A DNA stretch of 64,000 bases from Psychroflexus gondwanensis ACAM 44 (lineage in GTDB: Bacteria > Bacteroidota > Bacteroidia > Flavobacteriales > Flavobacteriaceae), in contig NZ_APLF01000009.1 of assembly GCF_000355905.1 (NCBI RefSeq), positions 248,001-312,000 on the forward strand. The letters are read 5' to 3'. The notes beneath the pieces were generated by a model that saw only the letters and a list, made by a program, of their open reading frames with translations, was not told the origin of the DNA and ran no database searches. The translations under genes were made by a program, and so were the position numbers. Shown piece after piece: positions 38,514-47,570 of the stretch (its first letter is position 1; the number at the start of each line of letters is the position of its first letter).

Positions 38514-38939
38514 ATGAAAAAAGAAGTCAAAACGAGTTTAACCCAAAACATATTTAGAATACTACTAGCTTTACTCATGATCTATACGGGGTTCAGTCAC
38601 CTCACCTTTAATAGGATAGAATTTCAATCTCAGGTGCCAGATTGGCTACCCTTAAGCAAAGATCTAGTGGTAATCCTTTCAGGTATTGTTGAAATGTGCT
38701 TAGGTCTCACTTTATTACTCTGGAAAAATCAACGCGCTAGAATTGGATGGGCACTTGCTATTTTCTTTATACTCATATTTCCTGGTAACGTGGCCCAGTA
38801 TCTGGATGGAAAAGATGCTTTTGGAGCTTTAAATTCTGATACAGCTCGATTGATAAGGCTTTTCTTTCAGCCTGTTCTTATAGCCTGGGCAATTTGGTCA
38901 TCTGGTGCATGGCAGTCATGGAGAAATTCCAAAAAATAA
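38514..38939 (+). CDS. DoxX-like membrane protein
   Basis: The 141-residue protein has four hydrophobic segments and resembles the DoxX/DoxD membrane family: an early LLALLMIYTGFSHLTF, a second helix near residues 47-66, a third near 75-92 and a fourth near 115-131. Such proteins often accompany redox or stress genes. Its last codons overlap the start of the dead MarR/OhrR gene (38918). With the quinone-reductase-like gene it may once have formed a redox-responsive operon under that regulator. Confidence 0.82.
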   Translation: MKKEVKTSLTQNIFRILLALLMIYTGFSHLTFNRIEFQSQVPDWLPLSKDLVVILSGIVEMCLGLTLLLWKNQRARIGWALAIFFILIFPGNVAQYLDGKDAFGALNSDTARLIRLFFQPVLIAWAIWSSGAWQSWRNSKK

Positions 38940-39373
38940 ATAATCAAGTTTGCTTTCCTATATATTCGGTTTACCGTTTAATAACGAAAGCATGTAAACC
39001 ATTTCTGGGAGATTTAAACTTGACCTACCCACAGTATTTGGTATTACTGGTTTTATGTGAGAATGATAATTTATGAGTAAACCAAACCGGTGAAAGGTTA
39101 CTTCTAAATAACATTATCCTAATTCCCATTATAAAGCAAATGGGGTAAATGAAATTGATCGTCAAAGATCGAAATTCGATGAAAGAAAGTCCATGTTTAA
39201 TTTCCGATAATGGAAAATAACTGAAAGAAGATGCCATTCCAACTCCAAATAAACTGTTCAATACCCTGAGAGCAGAAAAGGTTAAGTTAGGAAACCTTAT
39301 GTTTTTAAAAGATAGTTTAAACAATTGGGCCGATATTCTTTCAGATAAACTGAATGACAGAAATAATCCTTAA
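38918..39373 (+). pseudogene. inactivated OhrR/MarR-family regulator
   Basis: Starting at ATG 38918, inside the end of the DoxX gene, one frame encodes a MarR-type protein of the OhrR type: MEKFQKINNQVCFPIYSVYR with the redox-cysteine motif QVCFP, LTYPQYLVLLVL and, after a stop, VNQTGERLLLNNI and the rest of the winged helix. Three stops interrupt it: TGA at 39074-39076, TAA at 39146-39148 and TAA at 39218-39220. No frame change is needed to follow the whole length to TAA 39371-39373. So it is a full-length gene lost by nonsense changes and not a sequencing frameshift. Confidence 0.85.
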
Positions 39374-39411
39374 ATTACTGATAATAAAAATCAATATAAA
39401 AAGCATTAGAT

Positions 39412-40401
39412 ATGAAAGCCTTACAAATAGTAAAATACGGTGAAATTAAAGATAGTTTATCTATCAAAGAAATTAAAAAACCAGCCGTAAAGGCGAATGA
39501 TATTTTAATTGAAGTTAAAGCCGCTGGGCTAAACCCCATAGATTACAAAATAGTGGAGGGTCAATTGAAAGATATGATTGCTTTAAACTTACCTTGTACA
39601 ATCGGTTTTGACGTGAGTGGCGTAGTTGTTGAAAAAGGGGCAGATGTAAATAATTTTGAAATTGGAGATGAAGTCTATTCTAGAGTCCCACAAGAACAAA
39701 TGGGGACAGTAGCCGAATTTGTTGTGGTTAATAGTGACATGGTTGCTAAAAAACCAGATAATGTCTCTTTTGAAAAAGCTGCTGGTTTACCATTGGTTGG
39801 ACTTACTGCAATCCAAGCTTTAGAGCGTGTTGGTCTTAAGGAAAATGATAGGATCCTAATTCATGCTGGCTCTGGTGGTGTAGGTAGTTTTGCCATTCAG
39901 TATGCAAAGGCAAAAGGAGCTATTGTGTATACGACTACGAGTACTAAAAATGTAGATTGGGTTAAAGCTTTGGGCGCCGACCGTGTGATCGATTATAAAA
40001 CAGAGGATTATAAAGAAGTCTCTACTAATTTGGATATCGTTTTCGACACTTTAGGAGACGATTATACTTTTGATGCTTTTCAAATCATAAAGGAAGGTGG
40101 GAAAGTAACGACAATAGTAGGTCCACCAGACGAGGAAACAGCAAAGCAAATGGGTATGACCGATTATACACTACCCGAAAAATTATCAAAGTTAATTGAT
40201 GAGAAGTCCGCTGTTTACAGGCTAACGTGGATGCAACCTAATGCAGGACAACTGAAGGAAATTGCAACTATGGTTGAAGATAGAGCCATAAAACCCATTG
40301 TAGATTTTATTTATTCTCTTGAAGATGGGATAGATGCTTACGAATACCTAGCTACAGGAAGGGCAGAAGGAAAAGTAATCATAAGTCTTTCTATAAACTA
40401 A
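39412..40401 (+). CDS. NADPH:quinone oxidoreductase-like MDR protein
   Basis: The 329-residue protein is a zinc-free medium-chain dehydrogenase/reductase of the quinone oxidoreductase type. An N-terminal GroES-like domain has NPIDYKIVEGQL and IGFDVSGVVVEKG; the nucleotide fold has ILIHAGSGGVGSFAIQYAKA near residues 144-163. No structural zinc cysteines are seen. The reaction is probably NADPH-dependent reduction of quinones or enals. It lies after the dead OhrR-like gene, which suggests a former peroxide- or electrophile-responsive unit. Confidence 0.9.
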   Translation: MKALQIVKYGEIKDSLSIKEIKKPAVKANDILIEVKAAGLNPIDYKIVEGQLKDMIALNLPCTIGFDVSGVVVEKGADVNNFEIGDEVYSRVPQEQMGTVAEFVVVNSDMVAKKPDNVSFEKAAGLPLVGLTAIQALERVGLKENDRILIHAGSGGVGSFAIQYAKAKGAIVYTTTSTKNVDWVKALGADRVIDYKTEDYKEVSTNLDIVFDTLGDDYTFDAFQIIKEGGKVTTIVGPPDEETAKQMGMTDYTLPEKLSKLIDEKSAVYRLTWMQPNAGQLKEIATMVEDRAIKPIVDFIYSLEDGIDAYEYLATGRAEGKVIISLSIN

Positions 40402-40595
40402 ACCTTAAAGACCGTTATCCGAAGTTTAACTTAGGATAAATATAAGTACCATATTCCTCTATTATGTTTTTTTTGATATACTGAAAAGCTAGTATCTTTT
40501 TTACACTCTACTATAAATTTTAAACGTTGTCAACAATTCCCCTCTTTTCCAAAAAAAAAATAATTACTTTAAGGTAACGTTTGTATCTTACTGGC

Positions 40596-40801
40596 TAGCC
40601 CATTGCAAGACCGATTTCAAATTGATGCCTTAAAAGCTCGTGCGCAATTCTGGTTGGAATGTGAAAAGCCTTTGATATTGACCTATCAAAGGCTTGTGAT
40701 AATTACACTGATGAATCCTTTATGGATATCTCGTTCAGAATATTTTCTTGTTTACAATATACATTCTCTTTGGGTTTTTTATTCATCTAAAACCAAAAAT
40801 A
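40596..40801 (+). ncRNA. candidate bridge (seek) RNA region of the IS110 element
   Basis: IS110-group elements are known to encode a guide RNA in the non-coding left end that pairs with target and donor DNA. This region has no coding content and can form a 12-bp perfect hairpin (40666-40677 with 40684-40695, loop TTGACC), a small hairpin around 40647-40660 and another ATCC/GGAT hairpin near 40716-40730, before a TTTGGGTTTTTT stretch. The RNA is inferred from position and structure only. Confidence 0.4.
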
Positions 40802-42148
40802 ATGGCAAAGAGAAAATTAGAAATGGAAATCATCAATCCTAATGCAGCTGGAATTGATATTGGCAGTCGCTCACATTTTGTAGCAATTAATCAAGACCTC
40901 TCAGATGTAAGAGAGTTTGGAGTTTACGCTGAGGATATGAAAGAATTACTCAAGTGGCTACTTGAAAATGACGTGAAAACTGTGGCTATGGAATCTACAG
41001 GTTCCTATTGGCAAAATTTATTTACTGAATTACAAAATTCCGCTATAGAAGTAATTCTAACCAATGGAAAATTCACCAAAAATATCCAAGGAAAGAAAAC
41101 AGATGTACTAGATTGTATGTGGATTCAAAAGTTACATACCCTCGGACTTTTACGGGGAAGTTTTTTGCCTGATTTACAAACAGAACATCTAAGAACCTTA
41201 GTAAGGCATCGTGGTAATTTAATTGATACAACTTCAAAAGCCTCTAAAAGAATGGCTCAAAATATGAGACTGATGAATCTTAGATTGGATGTAGTAGTAA
41301 AAGATATTGTGGGACTCACTGGTTTACGCATTATAAATGCAATATGTAATGGTCAAACCAGCGGTGAAGAACTTGCAAAGCTGAGACACGGAAATTGTAA
41401 AAAATCTGAAAAAGAAATAGCAAAAGCCCTACAAAGTAATAACCGTCAAGATTATTTATTTGTTTTAAAACAAGAACTACAAAAATATCAAGATGCACAA
41501 AGATTAATCTTTGAATGTGATATAGAAATAAAAAAGATTTTGGATCAATGTATCAATCAAGATGATGTGAAAAAATCCCTTTGTATTGATAAGAAAGTAC
41601 ATAAAAGAATAAATAAAAACACGCCGAAAAATATAGATTTAAACCTTATTTCTTATCAATACTTTGACGGAATTGATTTGTACGCTATAGAAGGTTTTAG
41701 TCACGGCACTGTACTAACTTTAATGAGTGAACTTGGCGAAAATGGCATCTTAAAATTCCAAAACGCACAACACTTTACATCCTGGCTTAGATTAGCACCA
41801 AATAATAAAGTCTCAGGAGGAAGAATTCTTAGCAGTCGAACACCTAAAGGTAGTAATAGACTTAAAATTGCCCTAAGACAAGCAGCAAATTCAATTGGAA
41901 ATCTAAAAGATACCCACCTTTCTAATTTCTTCAATAGAATTGCCTACAGAAAAGGGAGAGCTGTTGCTGTTTCTGCCACTGCAAGAAAATTAGCCACCAT
42001 ACTTTGGAATATGCTTTATAAAAAGCATCAATACAATCCACCTACTGTTTACGAATATCTTGACCAAAAAAGAAAGAGAAAAGTAATCGAACTTCAAAAA
42101 CAAATTGCTAATTTAGATGCAAGAATGACTAAAATTAAACCCGCCTGA
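40802..42148 (+). CDS. IS110-family transposase
   Basis: The 448-residue transposase has the RuvC-like DEDD domain: D19 in GIDIGSRSH, E64 in VAMESTGSYW, and D101 and D104 in KTDVLDCMW. A coiled-coil linker is followed by the C-terminal Tnp domain with the GRILSSRTPKGSNRLKIALR segment, where the catalytic serine is expected. It appears complete, with no stops. ATG 40802 is chosen because it gives the usual MAKRKLEMEIINPNAAGIDI start; a longer frame begins at 40748 inside the left end. Confidence 0.93.
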   Translation: MAKRKLEMEIINPNAAGIDIGSRSHFVAINQDLSDVREFGVYAEDMKELLKWLLENDVKTVAMESTGSYWQNLFTELQNSAIEVILTNGKFTKNIQGKKTDVLDCMWIQKLHTLGLLRGSFLPDLQTEHLRTLVRHRGNLIDTTSKASKRMAQNMRLMNLRLDVVVKDIVGLTGLRIINAICNGQTSGEELAKLRHGNCKKSEKEIAKALQSNNRQDYLFVLKQELQKYQDAQRLIFECDIEIKKILDQCINQDDVKKSLCIDKKVHKRINKNTPKNIDLNLISYQYFDGIDLYAIEGFSHGTVLTLMSELGENGILKFQNAQHFTSWLRLAPNNKVSGGRILSSRTPKGSNRLKIALRQAANSIGNLKDTHLSNFFNRIAYRKGRAVAVSATARKLATILWNMLYKKHQYNPPTVYEYLDQKRKRKVIELQKQIANLDARMTKIKPA

Positions 42149-42245
42149 ACGCCAGTAAAAACAGGGTGTAAAAAAAACGTTACTCAGAAATTGAAGCAAA
42201 AATATCTAAATTCTCACATCTTTAAGATGTAATAAATTCATAATT

Positions 42246-42686
42246 ATGAAAAATAAAATCTTGAACTTACTAATAATTTTAGTATTAGTATTATTAGTAA
42301 GTTGTAGTGATAATGATGATAACGGTCAAATAGTTGTTGATGAGGTTGGTTCCGTAGAATATTTTATTAATAACAAAACAACTAAAGACTTGGTACTTAT
42401 TTTCGAAAAATCTGAAGAATTAGGGTCTGAAATTGACACCACAAGAGTTATATCTTCTGATATTTCTTTACTAATTCTAGAAGATAGTGTAATTGGGCAA
42501 AATCCAGTACCTGAAGATTCCCTAGAAGAAATTAAAATTTATGAGGCTTCTAACTTATCTGATCCACTCTCAACTTTTTCACCAGTTAATAATGAAGATT
42601 GGACAATCACAAGTCAAGAATTAGGGGATTATGGATTTGGTTTAACCAGTTATGAGATTATTATAACTGATTCTATTTTAGATTAA
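42246..42686 (+). CDS. small lipoprotein, unknown function
   Basis: The 146-residue product begins with a lipoprotein signal, hydrophobic residues 4-18 and lipobox LVSC with Cys20, followed by an acidic linker (SDNDDNGQ). The mature part is acidic and strand-rich with no family recognised. It lies just beyond the right end of the IS110 element. The 267 bases after it contain the guaB promoter and no gene. Confidence 0.7.
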   Translation: MKNKILNLLIILVLVLLVSCSDNDDNGQIVVDEVGSVEYFINNKTTKDLVLIFEKSEELGSEIDTTRVISSDISLLILEDSVIGQNPVPEDSLEEIKIYEASNLSDPLSTFSPVNNEDWTITSQELGDYGFGLTSYEIIITDSILD

Positions 42687-42923
42687 AAAATTGAAGATAA
42701 ATAAGTTTACGGGCTAGTTGAAGGCTAAATCGTGTTTAAGTAGATTTCTAAATAGGGGATCTCCAACTTCCAAAACTTCAACTATCCACGTAAATCTATC
42801 TTCTTGAGCGGTTAAGTTTTAATTTGGTATAATTTAGTTCTTAATTTTAACTCATATAAAGGATATTACATTTGACACTCTAAACTAAACCTTAAAGTGT
42901 CAGTAACTTAATTTCAAAAAAAC

Positions 42924-42931
42924 TATATTTG
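42924..42931 (+). promoter_or_regulatory. guaB promoter -7 element
   Basis: TATATTTG at 42924-42931 matches TAnnTTTG, 22 bases before the guaB ATG; no convincing -33. Confidence 0.5.
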
Positions 42932-42953
42932 CACGCAATTAAATCTAATTGCA

Positions 42954-44420
42954 ATGACACATTCAAAAGTAAAAGGATTAGGCTTTACCTACGACGATGT
43001 TCTTTTAGTTCCTGCTTACTCAGACATTCTACCTAGGACCGTAAGTATCGAAAGCAAATTCACAAGAAATATATCACTTAACGTTCCAATAGTCTCTGCC
43101 GCCATGGACACGGTAACAGAATCTAGAATGGCTATTGCTATTGCAAGAGAAGGGGGGATTGGCGTTCTTCATAAAAACATGACCATAGAGCAGCAAGCCC
43201 TTAAAGTGAGAAGAGTGAAGCGTGCTGAAAGTGGAATGATCATAGATCCTGTTACACTCCCTATAACCGCTACTGTGAAAGATGCTAACGATAGCATGCG
43301 AGAGCACAGTATTGGGGGGATTCCTATTGTAGATGATTCTAAAAAATTAATAGGTATTGTTACCAATCGTGATTTGCGTTTCGAACAAAAAAACGACAGA
43401 CCTATTAAAGAGGTGATGACCACTGGAAACTTAGTCACTGTTAGTGAAGGGACTTCCCTTAAAGAAGCTGAAGTCATTTTGCAAAAACATAAAATTGAAA
43501 AACTTCCAGTTATCAATAAAGATAACGAACTCGTAGGTCTTATTACCTTCAGAGATATAACAAAATTAACTCAAAAACCTTCAGCAAATAAAGATCAGTA
43601 CGGGAGGCTGAGAGTTGCTGCAGCATTGGGAGTGACCAATGATATTGTAGAAAGAGCAACAGCCTTAGTAAAAGCTGGCGTAGATGCCGTTGTTATTGAT
43701 ACGGCTCACGGCCATACGAAAGGGGTGGTGGATGTTTTGAAACTCATTAAAAAAGAATTTCCAAACCTCGATGTTGTGGTTGGAAATATAGCTACAGCCG
43801 AGGCTGCAAGATATTTGGTAGAGGCTGGCGCAGATGCAGTGAAAGTTGGAATTGGCCCAGGATCTATTTGTACCACACGAATAGTTGCTGGAGTAGGTTC
43901 TCCTCAACTCTCTGCGGTTATGGAAGTTTCTGAGGCTATAAAAGGATCTGGTGTTCCTGTAATTGCCGATGGAGGAATTCGATATACGGGTGATATTCCA
44001 AAGGCTATTGCTGGAGGTGCAGATTGTGTGATGCTTGGGTCGTTGCTAGCTGGAACCAAAGAATCTCCTGGAGAAACCATCATTTATGAGGGCAGAAAGT
44101 TTAAATCTTATAGAGGAATGGGATCTGTAGAAGCTATGCATAAAGGCTCTAAAGATAGATACTTCCAAGATGTTGAAGATGATATTAAGAAGCTAGTCCC
44201 AGAAGGCATCGTAGGCCGTGTTCCTTATAAAGGAGAATTGGTGGAGAGTATGGTACAGTTTATTGGCGGGTTAAGAGCTGGAATGGGCTACTGTGGAGCA
44301 AAAGATATTTCAGCTTTAAAAGAGAATGCTCAGTTTGTTCAAATTACAAGTTCTGGTATCATGGAAAGTCATCCACATGGCGTTACCATTACCAAAGAAG
44401 CTCCTAATTATAGTAGATAA
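42954..44420 (+). CDS. guaB: inosine-5'-monophosphate dehydrogenase
   Basis: GuaB oxidises IMP to XMP with NAD, the committed step to GMP. The 488-residue protein has the TIM barrel, an inserted pair of CBS domains (about residues 95-210), the catalytic loop GPGSICTTR with the cysteine, [10 protein letters not shown] for phosphate binding, and the flap segment. The C-terminal motif [10 protein letters not shown] is typical. The gene is a single unit with a strong terminator. Confidence 0.97.
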   Translation: MTHSKVKGLGFTYDDVLLVPAYSDILPRTVSIESKFTRNISLNVPIVSAAMDTVTESRMAIAIAREGGIGVLHKNMTIEQQALKVRRVKRAESGMIIDPVTLPITATVKDANDSMREHSIGGIPIVDDSKKLIGIVTNRDLRFEQKNDRPIKEVMTTGNLVTVSEGTSLKEAEVILQKHKIEKLPVINKDNELVGLITFRDITKLTQKPSANKDQYGRLRVAAALGVTNDIVERATALVKAGVDAVVIDTAHGHTKGVVDVLKLIKKEFPNLDVVVGNIATAEAARYLVEAGADAVKVGIGPGSICTTRIVAGVGSPQLSAVMEVSEAIKGSGVPVIADGGIRYTGDIPKAIAGGADCVMLGSLLAGTKESPGETIIYEGRKFKSYRGMGSVEAMHKGSKDRYFQDVEDDIKKLVPEGIVGRVPYKGELVESMVQFIGGLRAGMGYCGAKDISALKENAQFVQITSSGIMESHPHGVTITKEAPNYSR

Positions 44421-44435
44421 TTAAGGTTCATATAA

Positions 44436-44466
44436 AAAAAGCTCGAAATACTATTTCGAGCTTTTT
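44436..44466. terminator. bidirectional terminator after guaB
   Basis: A 15-bp perfect inverted repeat (44436-44450 with 44452-44466), A-rich before and T-rich after, lies between convergent guaB and ompH-like genes. Confidence 0.9.
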
Positions 44467-44489
44467 GCTTTTATTCTTAAATCTATAAT

Positions 44490-45014
44490 TTATTCAGGAG
44501 TTACGTCTGGAGTGTCTTTGACCTCAATTCCCATTTTTTTCAAAGTTTTGAGAGTGATGTCAAATTTAGGATCGATATAGATGATGCTATTGTTTTCATC
44601 AAAAATCTGTGTAAACCCATCTTCTATAACAATAGCTTCTACTGTTTTTCCTATTTTATTATAAAGTGGTCTCAGGTATTCGTCTTGTTGCAATTGGAGC
44701 ATTTTAGAAGAATTTTCCTGCAAGTTTTGTAAATCCTCTTCTAAGTCGACGATTTCCCCTTGCTTCATTTTCTTCATCAAGTCACTCATGTCTTTCTCCC
44801 CTTCGTTATAGTTGGCTACCACTTCTTGGTATTCTACGTATTTTTGTTGAATGGTACTATCCAGCTTGGCGCTGTAGGTTTTTAATTTTTCTTCAACATC
44901 CTTTATCTCTGGCATCTGAGATAAAATGTATTCATTATTAATGGTGCCCACTTTAGTTTGTGAAAAAGCACTGAAGCTTAAAGTCAATAAAGCAATGTAA
45001 ATAATCTGTTTCAT
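44490..45014 (-). CDS. OmpH/Skp-family periplasmic chaperone
   Basis: The 174-residue product has a signal peptide (MKQIIYIALLTLSFSAFSQ) and the OmpH/Skp pattern: VGTINNEYILSQMPEIKDVE, a long charged coiled coil (about 40-120) and a C-terminal AIVIEDGFTQIFDENNS. Skp-like proteins hold unfolded outer-membrane proteins in the periplasm. It is monocistronic here, but close to the SurA-like genes at 45.6-49.8 kb that serve the same pathway. Confidence 0.88.
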   Translation of the reverse strand: MKQIIYIALLTLSFSAFSQTKVGTINNEYILSQMPEIKDVEEKLKTYSAKLDSTIQQKYVEYQEVVANYNEGEKDMSDLMKKMKQGEIVDLEEDLQNLQENSSKMLQLQQDEYLRPLYNKIGKTVEAIVIEDGFTQIFDENNSIIYIDPKFDITLKTLKKMGIEVKDTPDVTPE

Positions 45015-45069
45015 CGGTATTTAAATTTTTTACAAATAAAGTTATTTATTATTATAAATCAAACCATAC

Positions 45070-45522
45070 TCAATTTGTTTTCACACTCTTACCGTCTTCG
45101 ATAAATGCTTTAAAATCTTTTTGGACTAAAACAGATCGTTTTTTAAAGATCTCAGGGAGCAATTTGCTAATCACTTTCATAAAACCTGAAAATTTGAATT
45201 GGCTGTAAGAGGTCCATTTGGTTTGATTCTCGCTGATGTCTTCAAAATAATTTTTTTGAACGCTCTCCATGCCCTTAGAAGAGTATTCACCATGCCACTC
45301 TTCGGGTAAATTCTTTTTAATAATTGTTTCAGTCATTTTTATAGACTGACCTTCTATGGTGATGTATAGTTTTCGTTTACTGCCTACTTCTCCGTTTCTG
45401 CCGCTTAATAGCCGACTTCGTTTGAGTCCTCTTTGCCAATGTGGAAGTAAACTAGAATTTTCAAACGCATCGATGATTTCCTGTCTAGGTTTGTTGATGA
45501 TAATTTCGGTCTTATATTCCAT
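45070..45522 (-). CDS. SRPBCC (START-like) family protein
   Basis: The 150-residue protein has the polyketide-cyclase/START-like helix-grip layout: MEYKTEIIINKPRQEIIDAF, a strand-rich middle with GSKRKLYITIEG, and a C-terminal helix with ISKLLPEIFKKRSVLVQKDF. Members bind hydrophobic ligands in a cavity; the ligand is unknown. It is transcribed divergently from the PpiC gene, and its start is 116 bases from that ATG. Confidence 0.82.
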   Translation of the reverse strand: MEYKTEIIINKPRQEIIDAFENSSLLPHWQRGLKRSRLLSGRNGEVGSKRKLYITIEGQSIKMTETIIKKNLPEEWHGEYSSKGMESVQKNYFEDISENQTKWTSYSQFKFSGFMKVISKLLPEIFKKRSVLVQKDFKAFIEDGKSVKTN

Positions 45523-45590
45523 GGATGCAATCTTAATTTAAATCTGAAGATAAGAGAGAAATAGTTCAAATTTTTATAAAAACTTAAACA

Positions 45591-45620
45591 TTGTGTGCGT
45601 AAGCATTTTTCTTACTTTTG
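45591..45620 (+). promoter_or_regulatory. promoter of the PpiC/SurA operon
   Basis: TTG at 45591-45593 and TACTTTTG at 45613-45620 are 19 bases apart, a full consensus match. It overlaps the TTG at 45618, which therefore cannot be the start of the PpiC gene. Confidence 0.8.
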
Positions 45621-45638
45621 CTTCTAAAATTTCAGAAA

Positions 45639-47570
45639 ATGAAACCCCTATTTAATTTTTACATAATTTTCGTATGTTTTGTTTTTGGAGCAAATGCACA
45701 AGAATCAGATGATGTATTATTTGAGATAGATGAAGAGACTTTTCAAGTTGATCCTTTCGTAGAATCTTTCCAAAAGAATTCCGAATTAATGGCATCCTCA
45801 AAAGAAGATCTAGAAGATTACCTCCAACTTTACATCAACTTCCGATTAAAAATAAAATCGGCTTACGACCAGGAACTAGATACTTTACAATCTTTCCAAA
45901 AAGAGTTTAGCAGGTATTATAAACAAATTGCAGATAGTTATATTTCCAATGGTGAAGTGACGGAAGCGATGGTAAAAGAAACTTATGACAGAACCAAAAC
46001 TGAAGTCAGGGCAAGTCATATTTTATTGAATCTTTCTAAGTATGATGAAGACACTGCTAAAGTTTACGATAAGGCCTTAATGCTATCGAAAAGAGCAGAA
46101 AATGGTGAGGACTTTGCCATGCTCGCCAAGCAGTATTCAGAAGACCCATCAGCTCAACGTAATGATGGTGATCTTAACTGGTTCAATGCCTTTAAAATGG
46201 TTTATGAATTTGAGGATGCAGCTTATAAATTGGATATCGGTGAAATTTCAAAACCAGTACGGTCCGACTTCGGTTACCATATTATAAAGAAAACAGGAGA
46301 GCGGGCATCTAAAGGTCAACTCAAGACCGCTCATATTATGGTGGTAAAAAAAGATTCGCTACAAGACCCTAAAGAGCAAATCGACAAAATATACGCGAAA
46401 GTGGAGAGTGGAGACGATTTTCATGACCTTGCAAAGCAATATAGCGACGATACGAATACTGCCAGTAACGGTGGTTATATTGCTCCATTTGGGATAGGAG
46501 GACTTAACTCAAAAGCTTACGAGAATGAAGCTTTTCAATTGGAGAATACTGGCGATTATACCGAGCCGTTTCAAACTAGCTTTGGTTGGCATATTGTAAA
46601 ATTAATCGAAATTGAGCCTATACAATCCTACCAAGACATAAAAGAAGACTTGAAGAAAAGGCTCAAAAGTTCTTCAAGGTCAAAATTATTGGTCAGTAAG
46701 ATTAAAGAAGATTTGGAAGCGCGTTACGAAGTAACTATAAATGAAGATGCTAAGTCTTATTTCTTGAAAACATTAGACAGTACTTTTGATAAAGGGAAGT
46801 GGAGGTTCTCGCCAAGCGAAAATTTACCTGAAACTTATGTGTTTAAAGTTGAAGACAAGGAAGTTGATTTCAAAACCTTTGGAGAATACTTAGAAAGGCA
46901 ACAAAGAAGCCTGTCTAAATTGCCAGAACACAAAGTAGTTATTGAGGATGCGCTAAATGATCTGGTTTATAATCAGCTTTTAGCTTACCATAAAACTCAA
47001 TTGGAAGAAATAGATCAGGATTTTGCTAACAGAATAGAGGAGTATAAAAATGGGATTTTGATTTTTGATTATATGTCTGCGAATGTCTGGGAGCCCACTT
47101 CAAAAGACACAATCTTACAACGCGAATATTACACACAAAATCGAGATGAATTTGTGACAGACTCCAAAATAGAAGGTCAGCTGTATACTTCTGCTTCCAA
47201 ATCCTCAATTAAAGAGGTAAGATCCAGACTAAAAGAAAAAATATTATTAGATACTATTTCCATACAATTACCTGATGATGTGATTTTAGAACAGGTGGCG
47301 ATCTCGAAGTCTTCATCCAAAATACCTAAAGCTTTCAAATTCAAAGAAGGGGTGAGTAAGATTTATGACTACTTGGACCAATATTTGATTATGAATGCCA
47401 CAGAAGTAAAGCCTTCTTTTGTCCCTGAATTTAATAAAGTGAGCGGTAAAATAATAAGCAGTCTTCAAGAAAAACGTGAAGAACAACTGATATCAAATCT
47501 TAGAGATCGATATACGATAAAGATCAACAAGGACGTTTTAGAACAAGTAAAACAAAAGTTTGAAAAGTAA
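45639..47570 (+). CDS. peptidylprolyl isomerase with two parvulin domains (PpiC/SurA-like)
   Basis: From ATG 45639 the 643-residue protein begins with the signal peptide MKPLFNFYIIFVCFVFGANA. It carries an N-terminal SurA-like helical region, two parvulin rotamase domains (about residues 120-220 and 225-325, each with a GDLNWF or GYIAPFG type loop and an FGYHIIK or FGWHIVK end) and a long C-terminal region of no known family. Its role is probably to fold outer-membrane proteins in the periplasm. The start is fixed by the overlapping promoter at 45613-45620. It is the first of three related genes and overlaps the next by 11 bases. Confidence 0.9.
   Translation: MKPLFNFYIIFVCFVFGANAQESDDVLFEIDEETFQVDPFVESFQKNSELMASSKEDLEDYLQLYINFRLKIKSAYDQELDTLQSFQKEFSRYYKQIADSYISNGEVTEAMVKETYDRTKTEVRASHILLNLSKYDEDTAKVYDKALMLSKRAENGEDFAMLAKQYSEDPSAQRNDGDLNWFNAFKMVYEFEDAAYKLDIGEISKPVRSDFGYHIIKKTGERASKGQLKTAHIMVVKKDSLQDPKEQIDKIYAKVESGDDFHDLAKQYSDDTNTASNGGYIAPFGIGGLNSKAYENEAFQLENTGDYTEPFQTSFGWHIVKLIEIEPIQSYQDIKEDLKKRLKSSSRSKLLVSKIKEDLEARYEVTINEDAKSYFLKTLDSTFDKGKWRFSPSENLPETYVFKVEDKEVDFKTFGEYLERQQRSLSKLPEHKVVIEDALNDLVYNQLLAYHKTQLEEIDQDFANRIEEYKNGILIFDYMSANVWEPTSKDTILQREYYTQNRDEFVTDSKIEGQLYTSASKSSIKEVRSRLKEKILLDTISIQLPDDVILEQVAISKSSSKIPKAFKFKEGVSKIYDYLDQYLIMNATEVKPSFVPEFNKVSGKIISSLQEKREEQLISNLRDRYTIKINKDVLEQVKQKFEK

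Larger units (their letters stand above)
40575..42182 (+). mobile_element. IS110-family insertion sequence
   Basis: An intact DEDD transposase gene (40802-42148) is framed by a bipartite inverted repeat: TAACGTTT (40575-40582) with AAACGTTA (42175-42182), and TTACTGGC (40588-40595) with GCCAGTAA (42151-42158). The spacing differs on the two sides (5 and 16 bases). The element is about 1.6 kb, usual for IS110. A long left non-coding part (about 210 bases) and a short right part (about 35 bases) match the IS110-group layout. Exact ends and any target duplication cannot be set from one copy. Confidence 0.8.

Noticed and set aside
40603-40842. Short open frame in the IS110 left end
   Set aside because: It has no family resemblance and covers the hairpins of the candidate guide RNA, then runs into the transposase in another frame.
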